Below are positions 46,381-60,100 of a stretch of DNA of 64,000 nucleotides, in pieces. The stretch is from Trichoplax adhaerens. Taxonomy: Eukaryota; Placozoa; Uniplacotomia; Trichoplacea; Trichoplacidae. The stretch lies in assembly GCF_000150275.1 (NCBI RefSeq), contig NW_002060946.1, positions 1,113,815 to 1,177,814 of the forward strand. The letters are read 5' to 3'. Within the stretch, counting starts at the first letter, position 1, and the number at the start of each line of letters is the position of its first letter. Below the pieces are notes generated by a model. The model was not told where the DNA came from. It made no database searches and was given only the letters and a program-made list of their open reading frames with translations. The translations under genes and the position numbers were made by a program.

Positions 46381-49300
46381 TCACACGTTATACACATAGT
46401 AAGCTACATTATTTTCCGCAGTTGAGGCTTTTCTGGTCTCTTCTGAGTTATTTTCTGTTATTGATATTTTCGAAGTATCTTTTACGCCATTCTCCTCTGT
46501 TAAAGCTATCTGCGTCTCTTCTACCGTATTCTCCCCTGATGATGTTACTTCCACATCATTCTCAGCTATTGAAACATTCCTAGCCTCTTCTATGTTGTTC
46601 TCTGTTAATGAGATATCGGAAGTCTCTTCTGCGATGGTTTCAGGTGTTATTGCTTTTCTTATCCCATCTACATTACTTCCTACGCTATTATCCTCTTCTT
46701 TAGCTGCATCATCAATAAAGGTAACCACTGATTTTCTTTTGGTCGATTTTTTAGGTTTATCATGATTTACTAACTTTCGCATAGAACTTCTTGCTGGAAT
46801 TGGTGGAGATGATGGTGCAGAGCCATTTGGAGTATGGATACCAGCATCGGAGATACGTCCTGCTGGAGCTCCACGAATTGGAGCTGTACTTGCTTTACGA
46901 AATGTATACTGTGATATACTTCTCATGCAATGCTCCTTGGTGTTTAATTCAGGCTTGAAAAGAATAGTATAGACTTTGGGTAAGAAGAGGAATACCAAAA
47001 CGCATAAAGCAAAGCAGGCTATACCCAATGAGGAGAATACTGCTCGTAAAACGCCATCAGTACCATAATAACCAGGAATAGTCAATATACATATCATCCA
47101 CATACAGATAGAACAGAAGCAAATGTATTTAGCTTCATTGAAATTATTTGGTAGATTCCTTGTTCTCCATGCTAGAAATGAACAAATTGTGCCTAACAAG
47201 CAAAAATAGACTGCAGAAAAGGTAATGCCTAAATGTGTGTCACTTTCACAACGTGAGAACGCTTCTTTACCCTTGCAAATTTTATCTCGAAGCCTTGGTA
47301 TATCAAGGATACTACCAACAATAACAATAATGACTGAAACTGATGTAATTCCAAAGATGAATAATAATTGCATATAACTTTCACGATTTTTCGATTTACC
47401 AAAAGGTGTACGACTCCTTAAGCGGACTTGAAATATTTTAGACACCGAATTGGTTTTAGTCAACAGAATTGCCATACAAAAGGTAATTGATGTCGCAAAA
47501 ATCACAAATTGAACCTCACAGACCACATCGTTAGGATCATAGACAAATGCTGGAGCAACTGCTAATATATAGTAGACACTGATTATATGGAGAGTGGATA
47601 ATAATCGATTTGAAGCTTTGACAATCGGTGTATCGCGATATCTCAAGAAAATGCAAGCGACAAAGGTGGTCAAAAGGGCGATTAAAAATACGCCAACAAG
47701 AATGGCGATACTAACTGGATGATCCCACGATACTCGAGTTATGGGTATAGCCACACAATAAGATCGATTTGCTACTGGTTGTTCGCAAAGTCCGCAAGCT
47801 TGGCAATAGACAGTGGTGCCATTCGATACTTCTCCATCGCCGCATTTTGCACATTGCCAACAGCAAGACTGACTATCCGGTCTAACTCGGCGATAGCCTA
47901 ATTGACATTCAAAGCTACATCGAGATGAAGGAATATTTGTTGCTGTACCGTTTTGAAAGCGCACAGCTTGGTAATGGAGGTTTAATTTGTTATTGTACCA
48001 ATCTCCAACCGAAGCAAAGTAGCCGCAATTGGGGTTATTTTCATCAAATTGAAGATTAATGATAGAATAGTTCCTAGTGATCTCGCCATTATCGTTAAAC
48101 GATAACATATTTCCTTGAGAATTTTTAATCTTGATATGACGTAAAGTATTGAGATACGCTTTACGATTCAAATGAATTAAAGGTAGACAATAACTTGAGG
48201 TACAATTTAATGATTGATGTAAAGCTTCAGCGATAGCATTGACTCCATCAATAATGAAATCAACTTTATTTCCTTCCGAGTTAACAAAGTAGACTGATTT
48301 GCCACAATTTTGAGGCCGATTGTCGTAATTACTTCGTACTAACGTGCATGTTTGCTGTGCGAAGCGACAACCAAGTTTTTCTTCTACCAATTGTGTTAAG
48401 GATGGATGATCACCTTGAGCTAAATGATTTTGAAAATAGCGATAAAATTCATCGGATGGCTGACTGCGAGGGACTACACCAAGTAACCCTCCTACAATAT
48501 CTCGTGATAACTTTAATAATTCTGCGCTATCACTCCAACTTTCTGTACCAATCCATATTTTACCAGTTAGACCTTGATTATTTGCTTCTTTTAATACAGA
48601 TAGAGCTTCTTTTTCTTGAGCAATTAAAATGATTGCCGAGACATTGGATAGATCGGCAAGTTGGCTAATGATAGATTGTATACGCTGTGTATTATTGGTC
48701 TGAGGAAAGTACAAGTCTTTAGCAACACAAATACTCTTCAGGCGTAATCGTCTTTGTATTAAATCCATAAATAAACGACTATAGATATCATCGACTGTAA
48801 CTGTTGCAATATAGGTCCAACCGAATCCGTAAATTAAATCGGCAATCGCTCTAGCTTGTTGATGATCTGATGGTAAAGTACGAAATAAATTATCATACTG
48901 TATTCTGTCGATAAAGATGCCCGAAGTAGCACCGTAAGTAACGGCTGGAATACTGAAGACACCTAAGAATAAAAATTCGATATTTCGTTAAGAAAAGATC
49001 AGAGTAAAATTCTTATATCTTTCAGTTTTTAGTGAATAGCCTCTCTCTATGCAATATTAATGTATCATCAGATCTCGTTTTTAATTAATTTCCGACCACA
49101 AAATACTAATGTGTTTTAGCCGTTTGCTACCCGTGATTGTAACAAGAATATTTAAGGTATAACGTATCTACATTCGAATACGTAATTTAAAGAATTAAGG
49201 AATCGTAGTAGGAAACGAAAATTTAATAACTATAATTAGTTAAAGGGAGTTTACTGTTTGAAATTTACGCATACTATTTCAAAGAATTTTTATGATAGCG

Positions 49301-51045
49301 AATATTTCTATACTGTACTAATATCTGTCGTAAATTGGTGATAAGACTTGGAATTAAATATCTTTAACAAATATTTACTAGTGCAAAATTACGTGTCGTA
49401 AAAGTTATGCAGAAATCTAATACTCCTCATCTTTCTATCGCTATGAAACCAATCCTTTCACCACAAAACTCAGAGAAGGATTTTAATATAACAGAGAGCG
49501 ATTGTTGAAAATTACACTAACTACAGTATAGCTTGATTATATCGATAAATTAGAGATATAATAGCTACAATTTATCTAAAGAGGTTTCAATGTGTTCTTT
49601 GTATTAGGAGCTTAAGCTAATAACAAAATTTTTCCAATTAGCTTTTAATCGACAATTTGTAGAAGATATTCATTTTTATTTGCATCCTTGCTGAATTGTA
49701 CTTAAACGATTTATGCTCCGATTTTAACGTTCATAATGCCAAATTATGTAGTATAACGGAAATAACCAACAAATTTAACTCATTTTCCAACGAAAAAATT
49801 AAAACGATCGATGTTTTACTTAACGCGTTATTTTATGTTTACAGGTGGTAATCTTTAATAAATAGCCATTTAATTAATAAGCTGGAGTTAATTAGATACT
49901 TTCTGTACATACGCTACGCGACACAAATAGTCTAAAGTTACATGATGCAGGTTGTTAAATCACTTACAGGTCATCTCTGTTACCTAATAATGTGGCTATG
50001 TAATAATGCAGAAAATTTCGCAGTGTTTGTATAGTACACATACTTCAAAATTTTCTAGACATTGTCAATCTAAATTGATCTACTGCCTTAAGAAGGTGTA
50101 AAAATTTCTTAACTGTGTAACGCTTAATAGCGATGATATCGATTTCTTTCATGCCAATATTTTGAGGACTTTGTTGAACAAAATCAAATAAGAGCGATGT
50201 TTCTGTGACAGAGTACTAAACTTAACGTAAGAGTGTAGTCTGTCTCACTTATAAAATCATTCTATTGGATTAATTTTTAAAATGGTCACGTTTTAAATCA
50301 TCTGATATAGAGTCAAGATTACGAATTGTTTATTAAGACAGATTGTAGATTGGACTGCATGTAAACGGCTAAACCGCAGGAGTCACGCACGATCAACAGA
50401 TAATAAGATCATAATATCATATAGGAATTTTATAACACACTACTATCGGATGTTATGATGATCAAGCAATGGCTAATTGCTTTATTAAATCATTTTTTAC
50501 TTACCTAGGACGTTAGTGGATGGTAAAGTTGTTGAGCTAGATGATGGGCCTACAACTGCAGCAACGCCTAAGGTGTTGTTCTGGTCCAGTCGAATACTAC
50601 TCATATTACAGCCATATTTATTCAGCAAGTTGTAACCGATACTACCAGTGACTAGATCTTGTGTATATGGAACAAAGTTTAGAATATCTTTCAAGGTATG
50701 TCTTACATTGGAGCAAGTATCACGAATATGATAACCTAATGTAATGTTGGGCAATAACTGAGTAGCATTATTGACTTTTTCAATAGCATAGATCATGGCA
50801 AGAGCTTGCTCAATCCCTCTAATACTGGTTATTTGACATGATTGTTTGCTTTGATCGTAATCTAAATGAGCTGGAAATAAGCCTCCTAAAAAAATTTGGC
50901 CTTGATAAACCTCGTAAACGCCACCGGAAGATGTTAAACTACTGGAAATTTGTCCATAACCTCCGTGTCCATAGCATAAGATAATAACCATCCAAGTTGT
51001 TATAAATTTGGTTGAAAAAAACAGACCATAACTGTTAGTCAGCAT
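46381..51045 (-). CDS. Class C GPCR, metabotropic glutamate receptor-like (paralog 1)
   Basis: Two exons, 51045-50505 and 48962-46381, joined in phase 1, give 1040 residues. Order: signal peptide (hydrophobic about 12-31); venus-flytrap ligand domain (GQIFLGGLFPAH, LLPNITLGYHIRDTCSN, VVGPSSSSTTL, FRTLPSDHQQARAIADLIY); cysteine-rich domain (SCCWQCAKCGDGEVSNG); seven helices about 595-844 (TPIVKASNRLLS, NFNEAKYICFCSICMW, FLFLPKVYTILFKPELN); and a tail of about 190 residues ending in degenerate 12-13-residue repeats (SISITENNSEETRK-like). Pocket: the Ser pair after GP and the Thr of TYGATS are kept, but the usual Asp of GTDxW is Glu (GTESW). The ligand is probably an amino acid or related molecule; signalling through G proteins is inferred from the family. 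It has the same intron position and phase as the upstream paralog, so the two arose by tandem duplication. Confidence 0.93.
46384..46640 (-). repeat. Coding repeats in the tail of GPCR paralog 1
   Basis: About five degenerate 12-13-residue units rich in Glu, Asn, Thr and Ser (DISLTENNIEEA, NVSIAENDVEVT, QIALTEENGVKDT, KISITENNSEET). They lie at the extreme C-terminus. Confidence 0.75.
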
Positions 51046-52209
51046 GATCGACGAACGGGGGAATTTTTAAGGATGCTTCCCTGATTATTGCTTTGCGAAA
51101 ATGCTATATTTCCTATGAGGAAAACTATTTAACTAATTGAATATTAATTAGTTTTACGATGCTCGTTAAGTTGCTCTTATCAAAACAGCCTATCATACGA
51201 TGCCTATAACTAACTAGTGATTAGTATAGCGGAAGTTTTGGCTTGCTTAATTATCGATAACGATAGACAAATAGATTATTCCTTGACGATAGATAGAATA
51301 GATTTATTATTGTATTACAGAAACAATGCTTATAAGTAATAAATTAAGAGCTGATTTGATAAAAATTGTCCACATACACGTAGAACTTCAAAGAATTCGA
51401 TTGGCGTTGATCATAATTATAGTAAACAATCGAATGACTTCATGGGTTCCCCATCAATGGTTAAGGTGGGGCTGAGTAATTGTAATTTAAATGTGGTATG
51501 TCGCTATTTATGGCCAAGGACTAATTCCGTTCTGTCAAGAGCAAAACGACTAATAAATACGAATCCTTTGAATCATTGTTCTTCTCTATCATTGACGTGG
51601 ATAGGTAATTGCCATATGTCATTCATACAGGTAGTAAGGTTGTCTATACTACCTATTAGTAGTTTTGACGTCGTTGAACTGATCTGTGGGTATATTAGTA
51701 GATGCAGGAGTAGCGGTAGCAATACTATGCCAATGATTCTGCTATATTCGACGTAAAATTCAAGGGTGGTCCATTGACTCAAACTAGAGCCTGCCAATTC
51801 TAATATATTGACCTTAAGATAAGACTAAAATCAAGTTGGAATGAAAACAGGGGTCAATACTTATCCAAATTTTAATACGTGAATTTAACACTGGCTATAT
51901 TCAGCTTCAATCAACAGTAGCTGGTACATTTTGCAGGAGTAGTGGGAAAGAAAAATGAGTTTTACCACGTGATAGTGTTACTTTTGAGGCAGGTACCAGG
52001 CTGTTCCTTATTATTTCTATCCAACTTAGACAAACAAATTGCTGTTGATGAATAATTATAATTACTCTCTATACTCTCAACCCATGCGCAATCAATTTGA
52101 TCCATACTAATTTTTATTTGTGCTTTACTTTCATCATACACACTAGTAGTATATTTCACAAATGATACAGACTATTGTACATATTGGTAAACTATTCCAC
52201 AAATGATGC
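51046..52209. other. Upstream region of GPCR paralog 1
   Basis: This should contain its promoter and, on the - strand at 51573-52159, a possible but unrecognised two-exon open frame (see findings). Confidence 0.4.
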
Positions 52210-53020
52210 TTGTATATTCATTACGGTAGCGTCTAGACTCCTAAATACGCTTATATTTATTATTATACCTGAAAAGGTTTTCTAAAGCATACGCTGCGCG
52301 TATGTAACGATACTGTATGTCAGACAGAAATGAAGCTATTTGAAATGCAGCAGCTTTAGCCTATTGATATATTCAATTTATTCATTATTAATTAGCACTA
52401 ATTTTACTCTACTATGCGTTTCAAAAATTCTTTTACATAGGTTATTCTATATACTGTTAGATTATCGTATATGCTAATATAACGCTTGGTTTATGTCAGT
52501 GCAGTACTGTCTCGATTCCTAAATACCTTTATAATTATTATTATACTTAAAAAGATTTCTAATTATAAGCTATATGTATACGACGATATGTCAAATAGGA
52601 ATCAAACTAAGCGAAATGTATCGGTTTGCCCTAATGATATTTTCAATTATCCATTAATTTACACAAATTTTACTCTACAATACTTTTTAAAAATTCTCTT
52701 ACATGGATTATTGCGCATACTAGTATACTATTTCGCGCATGATACTTCCTTTACATATCTATACAGTACTATCTAGATCCCCAAATACCCTTATAATTAT
52801 AAATTATACCGTACTTGAAAGAGTTTTTCAAACTCAAGCTACGCGTGTGCGGTGATATATCGGATGGAAATGAAACTATGCAGAATATATCAGTTTTATC
52901 CTAACGATGTTATCAACTTATCCATTAGCTTATACTTACTTTACTCACTATGCCTTTTAAAATTCTCTTTCATGGATTATTATACATACTAGAGTATCCT
53001 CCACTCTTTGTACTTCGCGT
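52210..53020. repeat. Three-copy degenerate tandem repeat, about 270 bp
   Basis: Copies start near 52231, 52509 and 52771 with (G/A)TCT-GA-TCC-AAATAC. Each continues with TTATAATTATTATTATAC-like sequence, AAGCTA, a CG-containing block, GGAA(T/A)(G/C)AAAC, TTATCCATTA and TTTTAAAATTCT(C/T)TTACATGGATTAT in the same order. The array lies between the two GPCR genes. Confidence 0.8.
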
Positions 53021-54122
53021 ACCATACTTGTATTTTTTGATGTACTGGATAATTTATCTGGCTTAAGTCATAATTGGAAGGATGTAGTAGAATATTCTAC
53101 ACATCATACTTCGCGTATATTGGTGTAGAAAAGTAATGGATTTAGCCTAATAATATTAGTAACTCGCCAGAATTAGGATTACTGTAATCGAAATTCATAT
53201 TAAGGCCATAAACTATATCTGACTTACTATATAGATCGTTAATAAAGCTCGTGGCAGACTACAATAGATGATTTAGCCTTTTGAAGCGTACTTACTACGA
53301 ATTCATGCACTAAAAATGTAATAATTATAAATGATGAAGCGACATAATCTCAGATGTGGTATAACTAGACTAATCTATCGACCATAATGAAGAAAAAGCA
53401 CGAAATTAAGTAATATAAAAAATTTTAATTGAGAATATTTGCGCTAGCCCACTATTCTAGTAAATTTATATCTACGGAATTAAGTAACTACACTGAATGA
53501 TATTTTATTGGTTTTAATGCACATAGCAATATTGAAAATATTGAGCAAATATTCACTCTATTAATTTGAGCACATTTATATTAACGGCGTAAAATCATTC
53601 AAGTGAACCAAGTGAAAGCAAATTGGCCTAAAAGTTGCACAATAATTGTACAATAGCGAGTTTTGTTATTTCACAAGAACATCATCGTTATGTACACAGG
53701 CTCAAACTTTCTACTATTGTTACGAGAAGGGGTATGTTTTAGTCTATAGTCATAATGTAACCTTTAGCTAGATTACAGTTAGCTATGAAGCTATTGCAGC
53801 CCTTAATTTTATTTGCTTTAAGCTATTAGGCGAATTTTTCATCCATAGGAATGATAAATAGAACTGTTTTGCTATCATTGTTGCTAACATTATTAAATAT
53901 TACAGTAGCCAGGCTTCAGTCGACGTTGTCTGACGAAAGTTTCTAACCTCTTGTTATCAAGGTAACACAATTTTTAATATGTAAATAGCAATTAGAAATA
54001 GTTATATTGGTCTGTTACATAAAATATTTAATGGAGAATACACGCCAAGCGTTATGCTATTATCTCTATAATTTATACATAGAAATTTTTTCATTGGTAA
54101 ATTATTTCTAAATTTTGTAATA
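53021..54122. other. Intergenic below GPCR paralog 2
   Basis: AT-rich; no gene seen. It probably holds the 3' UTR of the upstream receptor. A weak ATTAAA lies on the - strand at 54027-54032. Confidence 0.45.
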
Positions 54123-57100
54123 CTAATTATTATTGCTCTTAGTGTTTTTACCACTAGTATTACTGCCATTATCGTTATTACTATCACTGTCATTATCACA
54201 GTTAGGATTATTACCATTAGAATATTCACCTTGATTAATAGAGCCAGTTTTATTGATGGTATTATTACTAGAATTATTACCATGATTAATAGATCCAGTT
54301 TTATTGATGGTTATATTACCAGTATTGTTACCTTGATTAATAGAATTATTACTAGAATTACTGCCACCACGATTAATAGATCCAGTTTCATTAATAGCAT
54401 TATTACCACCATTATTGTCTTGATTAATGGAGCCAGTTTCATTGGCAATATTAGTACTAGTGTTGCTACCATGATTTATAGATCCAGATTTATCGATAGC
54501 ATCATTACTAGGATTATTACCTTGATTAATAGAACCAGCTTTATTGATAATATTAGTACTAGTATTATTACCATGATGATTGATTGAGCCAGTTTTGTTG
54601 CTGCAATTAATAGAACCATTTGTATAGACGGTACTATGGCCAGCATTATTAATCGTTTTCTTATTATGGCTGCTATTGCTTCTACTTATGATTGTAGATT
54701 CAAGACCATTATGAGTGCTGTTACCAAAAGGAGAATTACTAAAGGAAAATGTTTGGATGCTTTGCAAGCAACGGCGTTTGGTGTTTAAATGAGGCGTTAT
54801 TGTCATTGTATAAACTTTAGGCAAGAATAGAAAGACTAAAACTGCTAATGAATAACATTGTAATGAAATCGACGCGATAATAGTGCGCAAAATTCCATAA
54901 GTTCTTATATATGTTGGAAGTGCTAAAGCGAGGATAATCAATACCGTTATTGAACAAAAACAAATGTGTTTAGCTTCATTAAAATTACCGGGTAAATTTC
55001 TAGTTTTCCATGCAAATGCATTGCACAATAAGCATAAAAAGATAAAGTAACCAGCTGGTAAAGCTAGATTAATTGCATTGCTAGAGTCGCATATCACATA
55101 AACGCTATTAGTTACTCGATAATCACGTATAGGTCCGATAGGAGTAATAATATTGACAACAATAATCATAATAACACCGACTAGGGTTAACAATGTAATA
55201 AAGGCTACTTGTCTAACAACTCTCTTTGCTCTGGCTATAGGTGTTGTTGTATCTAGCAAATAGGCGAAATTGAGGTGAAAGATAGATGCAATATGATGTG
55301 TACGAGTTATTAAGACAGCAATGCATAAAATTAACGAGATCGGGAGTAATGATAGACTTAGCGTGCATATCATCGTCGTTGGTTTAGCTAATAATAATAT
55401 GGAGATACCAAGCATGAAATAAATACTAGTCAGATGAAAAAAGGACAAAAAAGAATTTGATGCTTTAACGATAGGTGTATGCTGATATTTAATATAGATT
55501 CCGACGACCAGGGAATTTATTACTGCAACCAAAAGAGATGTTATCGTTAAAGCGATACTAGCTGGATGAGACATCGAAATAGTAATAATTGTAAGGTTAA
55601 TACAGAATGTGTGATCCGGAGCCGCTTTTTGGCCAAGTTCACATTCATTGCAAGTTGATGATTGACCATCCGATATTAATCCAGGTCCACATTCTAGACA
55701 GATCCAACAACAGCTATTTTTATCTGGTTTAATTTTTTTATAACCTGGAAGACAACTAATACTACATCGAGATGTAGGGATTGATAGAGATGTTCCGTTA
55801 ACCCATCGCAATAAGTTATTATGAATCACTAATGTGCCATTAAACCAATTACCAACATTTTTATAATGACCACATGAACCATTTGTAGATGAAAAGTGGA
55901 CATTATCAATGATATAAACTCTGTTTATTTCTCTTTGAGCATTAAATTTTAGGGTGTGATTATGATAGCCACGAATGTCCAGATTACTTAATATCGATAA
56001 TAACACCTTTCTATCGATAACATCTGCCTTTTGACAGCTTTGGCTTGTGCAGTTTAATAATTTATGCAATGCTGTTGCTAAAATATAGACAGAATCAATA
56101 ATAAATGCCACTTTATTTCCTTTATCGCTTGCATATTGCTTGATGTTGTTGCATTGAGTGGGATTATCAGGTGTATTACTAATTTCAATGTTAGATGCAG
56201 CTGATGAAGGTACTGTTAGAAATGGTGTTGATGATAGTGATGACGATGATGGTTCACGCGATAGGTAGCAATCTTGGTATCCGTGGCTGCAATTTAATAA
56301 TTCATCAATCATAGTAGTAATCTGATCCTTATCAATAGCCTGGAGAATATTCTGGAACGACGGTGGTAGCTGGCCGGCAAGTTGTGATGATTCTGGAGCA
56401 ATCCCTAATACACCACCAATCACTTCTGGCTGGAGGCCCAGAACGACAGGACTAGTACCCCATGCATCGGTGCCAATCCATGTTTTATAGTAAAGTTTTT
56501 GCCTCTGAGCTTCGTGTAACACACTAAATGCTGCTGATTCTGACGCAATTAAGATTATAACAGAAACATTATCTAATTCTAACATTTTTTGTACAACAAG
56601 ACTGATTTTAGCTGGACTAGGAGTTGCTGGTATCGTCTCTTCTAATGCAATACAAATAGAATTTGCATCAAATCGTCGTTTCATCAAATCAATTGCTAAT
56701 CGTCCATAAAAGTCGTCTACTGAAATAGTAGCGACATAAGTCCAGTTAAAATAGCTTAAGATATCAGCAATAACGGTAGCTTGTTGATAGTCTGATGGAA
56801 GGGTACGAAATAAGTTTGGATATTCTTCCTTATTCACTAGTAAGCGAGACGTTGCTGCATAACTTATTTCCGCCACGTCAAAGATATCTAATCATAATGG
56901 ATACAATAAGACATATGATATTGATGGAAGTAGAAGCAATTCGTTCAGAAATTAGCTCATTGTTATTAGTTAAATTATTAAATAATTAAACACTAGAATG
57001 ATAGTTACACATTGGCTAAAATGAAACAAAACGCTGTCTTAATGTACTGTATGTTATCAATAGAATCCGTTAAATACTTTAATAATACCATACTGCTGGT

Positions 57101-60100
57101 AATATACTCGTAAATAATAAGGCTAACATGTAGGAATATTTTACTCTTACTGTAGGAATCAATCGAATTTATAATAAAATTTTCTACGTACGAATATGTT
57201 TCTATCTGTAGCTTTTGAATTAAGTTTAAGTTTAATAAGTGTAATAATGCGTTAATAATGTTGGTGTAAGGTATACATACATACATTCAGTTGTATCATA
57301 CATTTTTTAATATGTAATTCTATATGTAATTCTGAAAAGCTAATGATGATAAATGTAAGTATAAATGTAAAGTTACTTTTCCATAAAACGCTTGATCTGA
57401 AGGATTAACGATTGAAACTCAATACTTTATGGTTTGATAATGATAAGATCAAATCTAAATTGTCTTTTTTGATCTGAAAGGAATAATGAGATAATCGTGC
57501 TCAATTCTCTTAGAAACAGCACTATAACTTTATTCTTATTACTCTCTTTCATACCTCAGCAATCATTTAATAGCATGTATGTATTATAGGCGACTGGTAA
57601 ATTCTTTAAAGGGCCAAGAAAATAATCAATAGATGCAAAAAAATGCACTGACATTTCACTTTTCAATGTAGGTGATATATTATATTGTTTGCAACAACAA
57701 ATATTTTGAAACCTGTGTTACAAATAATTTGAGCAATCTTCAATTCTAACATGATCGATCTTGATTTATAAAAGTATTCATTTTCAAAGTTTATTCTTAA
57801 GCTGAATATCTTAATAATTGTGAGTCTAATAGAGTATTGCAATTGACATTTACAATCATCTCTATAATCAATTTGTTTATTTTAAAAGTCTGTTCTTAAG
57901 CTGAATATCCCAATAATCATAAATCGAGTAGAATGTTAAAAATGAATATGGCATTTCAAGTTGACACTCCAATCGTTTTCATAAGTAATTTGCTTATTTT
58001 TAAACTCTGCTCTTAAGCTAAATATCCCAGTAATCATAAGTCAAATAGAGTGATAAAAATGAGTAGGTACTTTCAAATAGATATTTATAATCATTTCTTA
58101 TTGAAGGTAATAGTCAAACTTTTCGTGTTAATATAAAATTTTTATGTCATTCTCTATTTCAAATAAAGTAATGAGTATAAATTGATTACAAGATTCCATC
58201 ACTGAATTTTTGGATTTACTGTGCGAGAATGATCAAGGAGAACTGAACTCAATAAATTGATTTCAAGTTAAGCTTTGAGATTTTAATTATTAAATTGATA
58301 AAACAATAGGACATGAAAATCCATTATTCAACGTGATGCATTCAGTATTATTTTTCAAACAGGATATAAAAAATTTAATTATTAGTAGAAAAAAGGAGAG
58401 AAGAAATGCGAAGGAATTTCCGGCATAGCTAGTAAAATGGAATTAGCTAGGTATTTATCAAAGCATGCTGAGATATTTTGGTTTGGTCTTTTCATTGAAA
58501 ATGAGGCAAGCAAGCAGCGCAATGTATTATTATGGGGCCTTGTTCATTAACATTTACGAGCCGCCATGACCATGAATATAGGTTACCTTAGAATCAATCC
58601 ATATCAGTATTTCGGAAATAAATAGGCGTTCTACTCGAAATTGGTGATACTTCATAGTTTTATTCAGCCATTTTTACAGTTTGTATTTAAATTAAATTAA
58701 TTTTTAACTGCATACGTCATCAAGAATCGATATGGCTTTGTTGTTTATTTCGACTGCGAATGTTATAAATCGTTAGAATCTGCTTAAAAATGATAATTTA
58801 TGGTGCAAGATTTATACTTTAGAAAAAAACTTGGAATTTCATATCTCGTTAGTATCAATATCAAATTTATAGTTGCTAAGACTTGTTTAAGCGTCTAAGA
58901 TACTAGAGTTATTGGACGATATTCATAATATTATTAGCCAAAAATAGCAAAGTAAAGGTCAAAGGTTGAAATTTATAGCTTGAATAGCATGACATAAAGA
59001 TTACCTGTACTTTATAGGAAATTTATATCGATATTTGGCCTATAGAATACTGTACAAAAATGTCAATACCTACATGAGAGGCTGTTATTCAGTTTATGCG
59101 CAAGCTAATAAAATAGTCAATGAGTATAATGAAGATGGAATTAAACGGGTTATTACTTTCTTTAGTAATTCCATCTTAAGATGTTATATCATATTTTTGG
59201 TGTAAATATTATTATAGACTACAAATAAATTGATAGGGAACCGTCTTGTAGGCTGTTACAGGTTAAATGGAAAATCATATGGACTATTTACAAAATGAAA
59301 TGCTTAGTTTTCGGTCTAAATATCGCGTTACTAGCAATCGATGCTTTATATAACTACCGATATGTAATATGAAAATTTTTGGTCTAAATCGGCAGGCATT
59401 GATATACTTAATCGGAATACAGGTATAGGATCGCACATTTGGTCTTGATGGCACAATACGTAATTACTTACATTACTTTATGCTATAACCATTTTAGCCT
59501 GAATAGAATAAAATTCAGAGATTGCTTTCGCTGATCGGTTTCGCTTAAATTGAGATGTTTTACTGTATCTGTTGTATTAATCCACCTCACACGCTTGGTA
59601 TGTGATAACAATAATAGATTAAATTATACTTTACAATTTCTTAAATACCTTTTTGACTAAAATTATTATGGCATACCGTATGTACGAGTATTAAGGGATG
59701 ATTATCAATTATAACTTCTGGCCTCATGTATCGTGTACTGCCTCGAAAACCTAAATAGTGACGTACAACGCTACGGTAAATTGTTAACTTTGTAATTATA
59801 GAATAAACACGAAATCGATTTATACGTTACAATTGAAAGCATACCTTGGAATTGAGCAAATATTGAATTGATATTGCTACAATACGATATTATATTAAAA
59901 ATTTTTTCCCTTTCCGTTGTAGATACGACTAATTGAATACCATAAGAAGTGCAGAAGTTAAAACGACCACTAAGATACAGTAACCAAGTTGCTAATGACA
60001 ATATTTAATTATGGTCCTAAATTTACTGTTGGCATTTATGTTCACGAAAAGTAGAGATCTTATTAGGATTTACGTAGATGAGATTGGGTGCGAAAGTTCG

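Noticed and set aside
54231-54587. 118-residue + strand frame with regular repeats (INRSSFID-like)
   Set aside because: It is the antisense shadow of the coding minisatellite in GPCR paralog 2; the repeat structure alone keeps it open.
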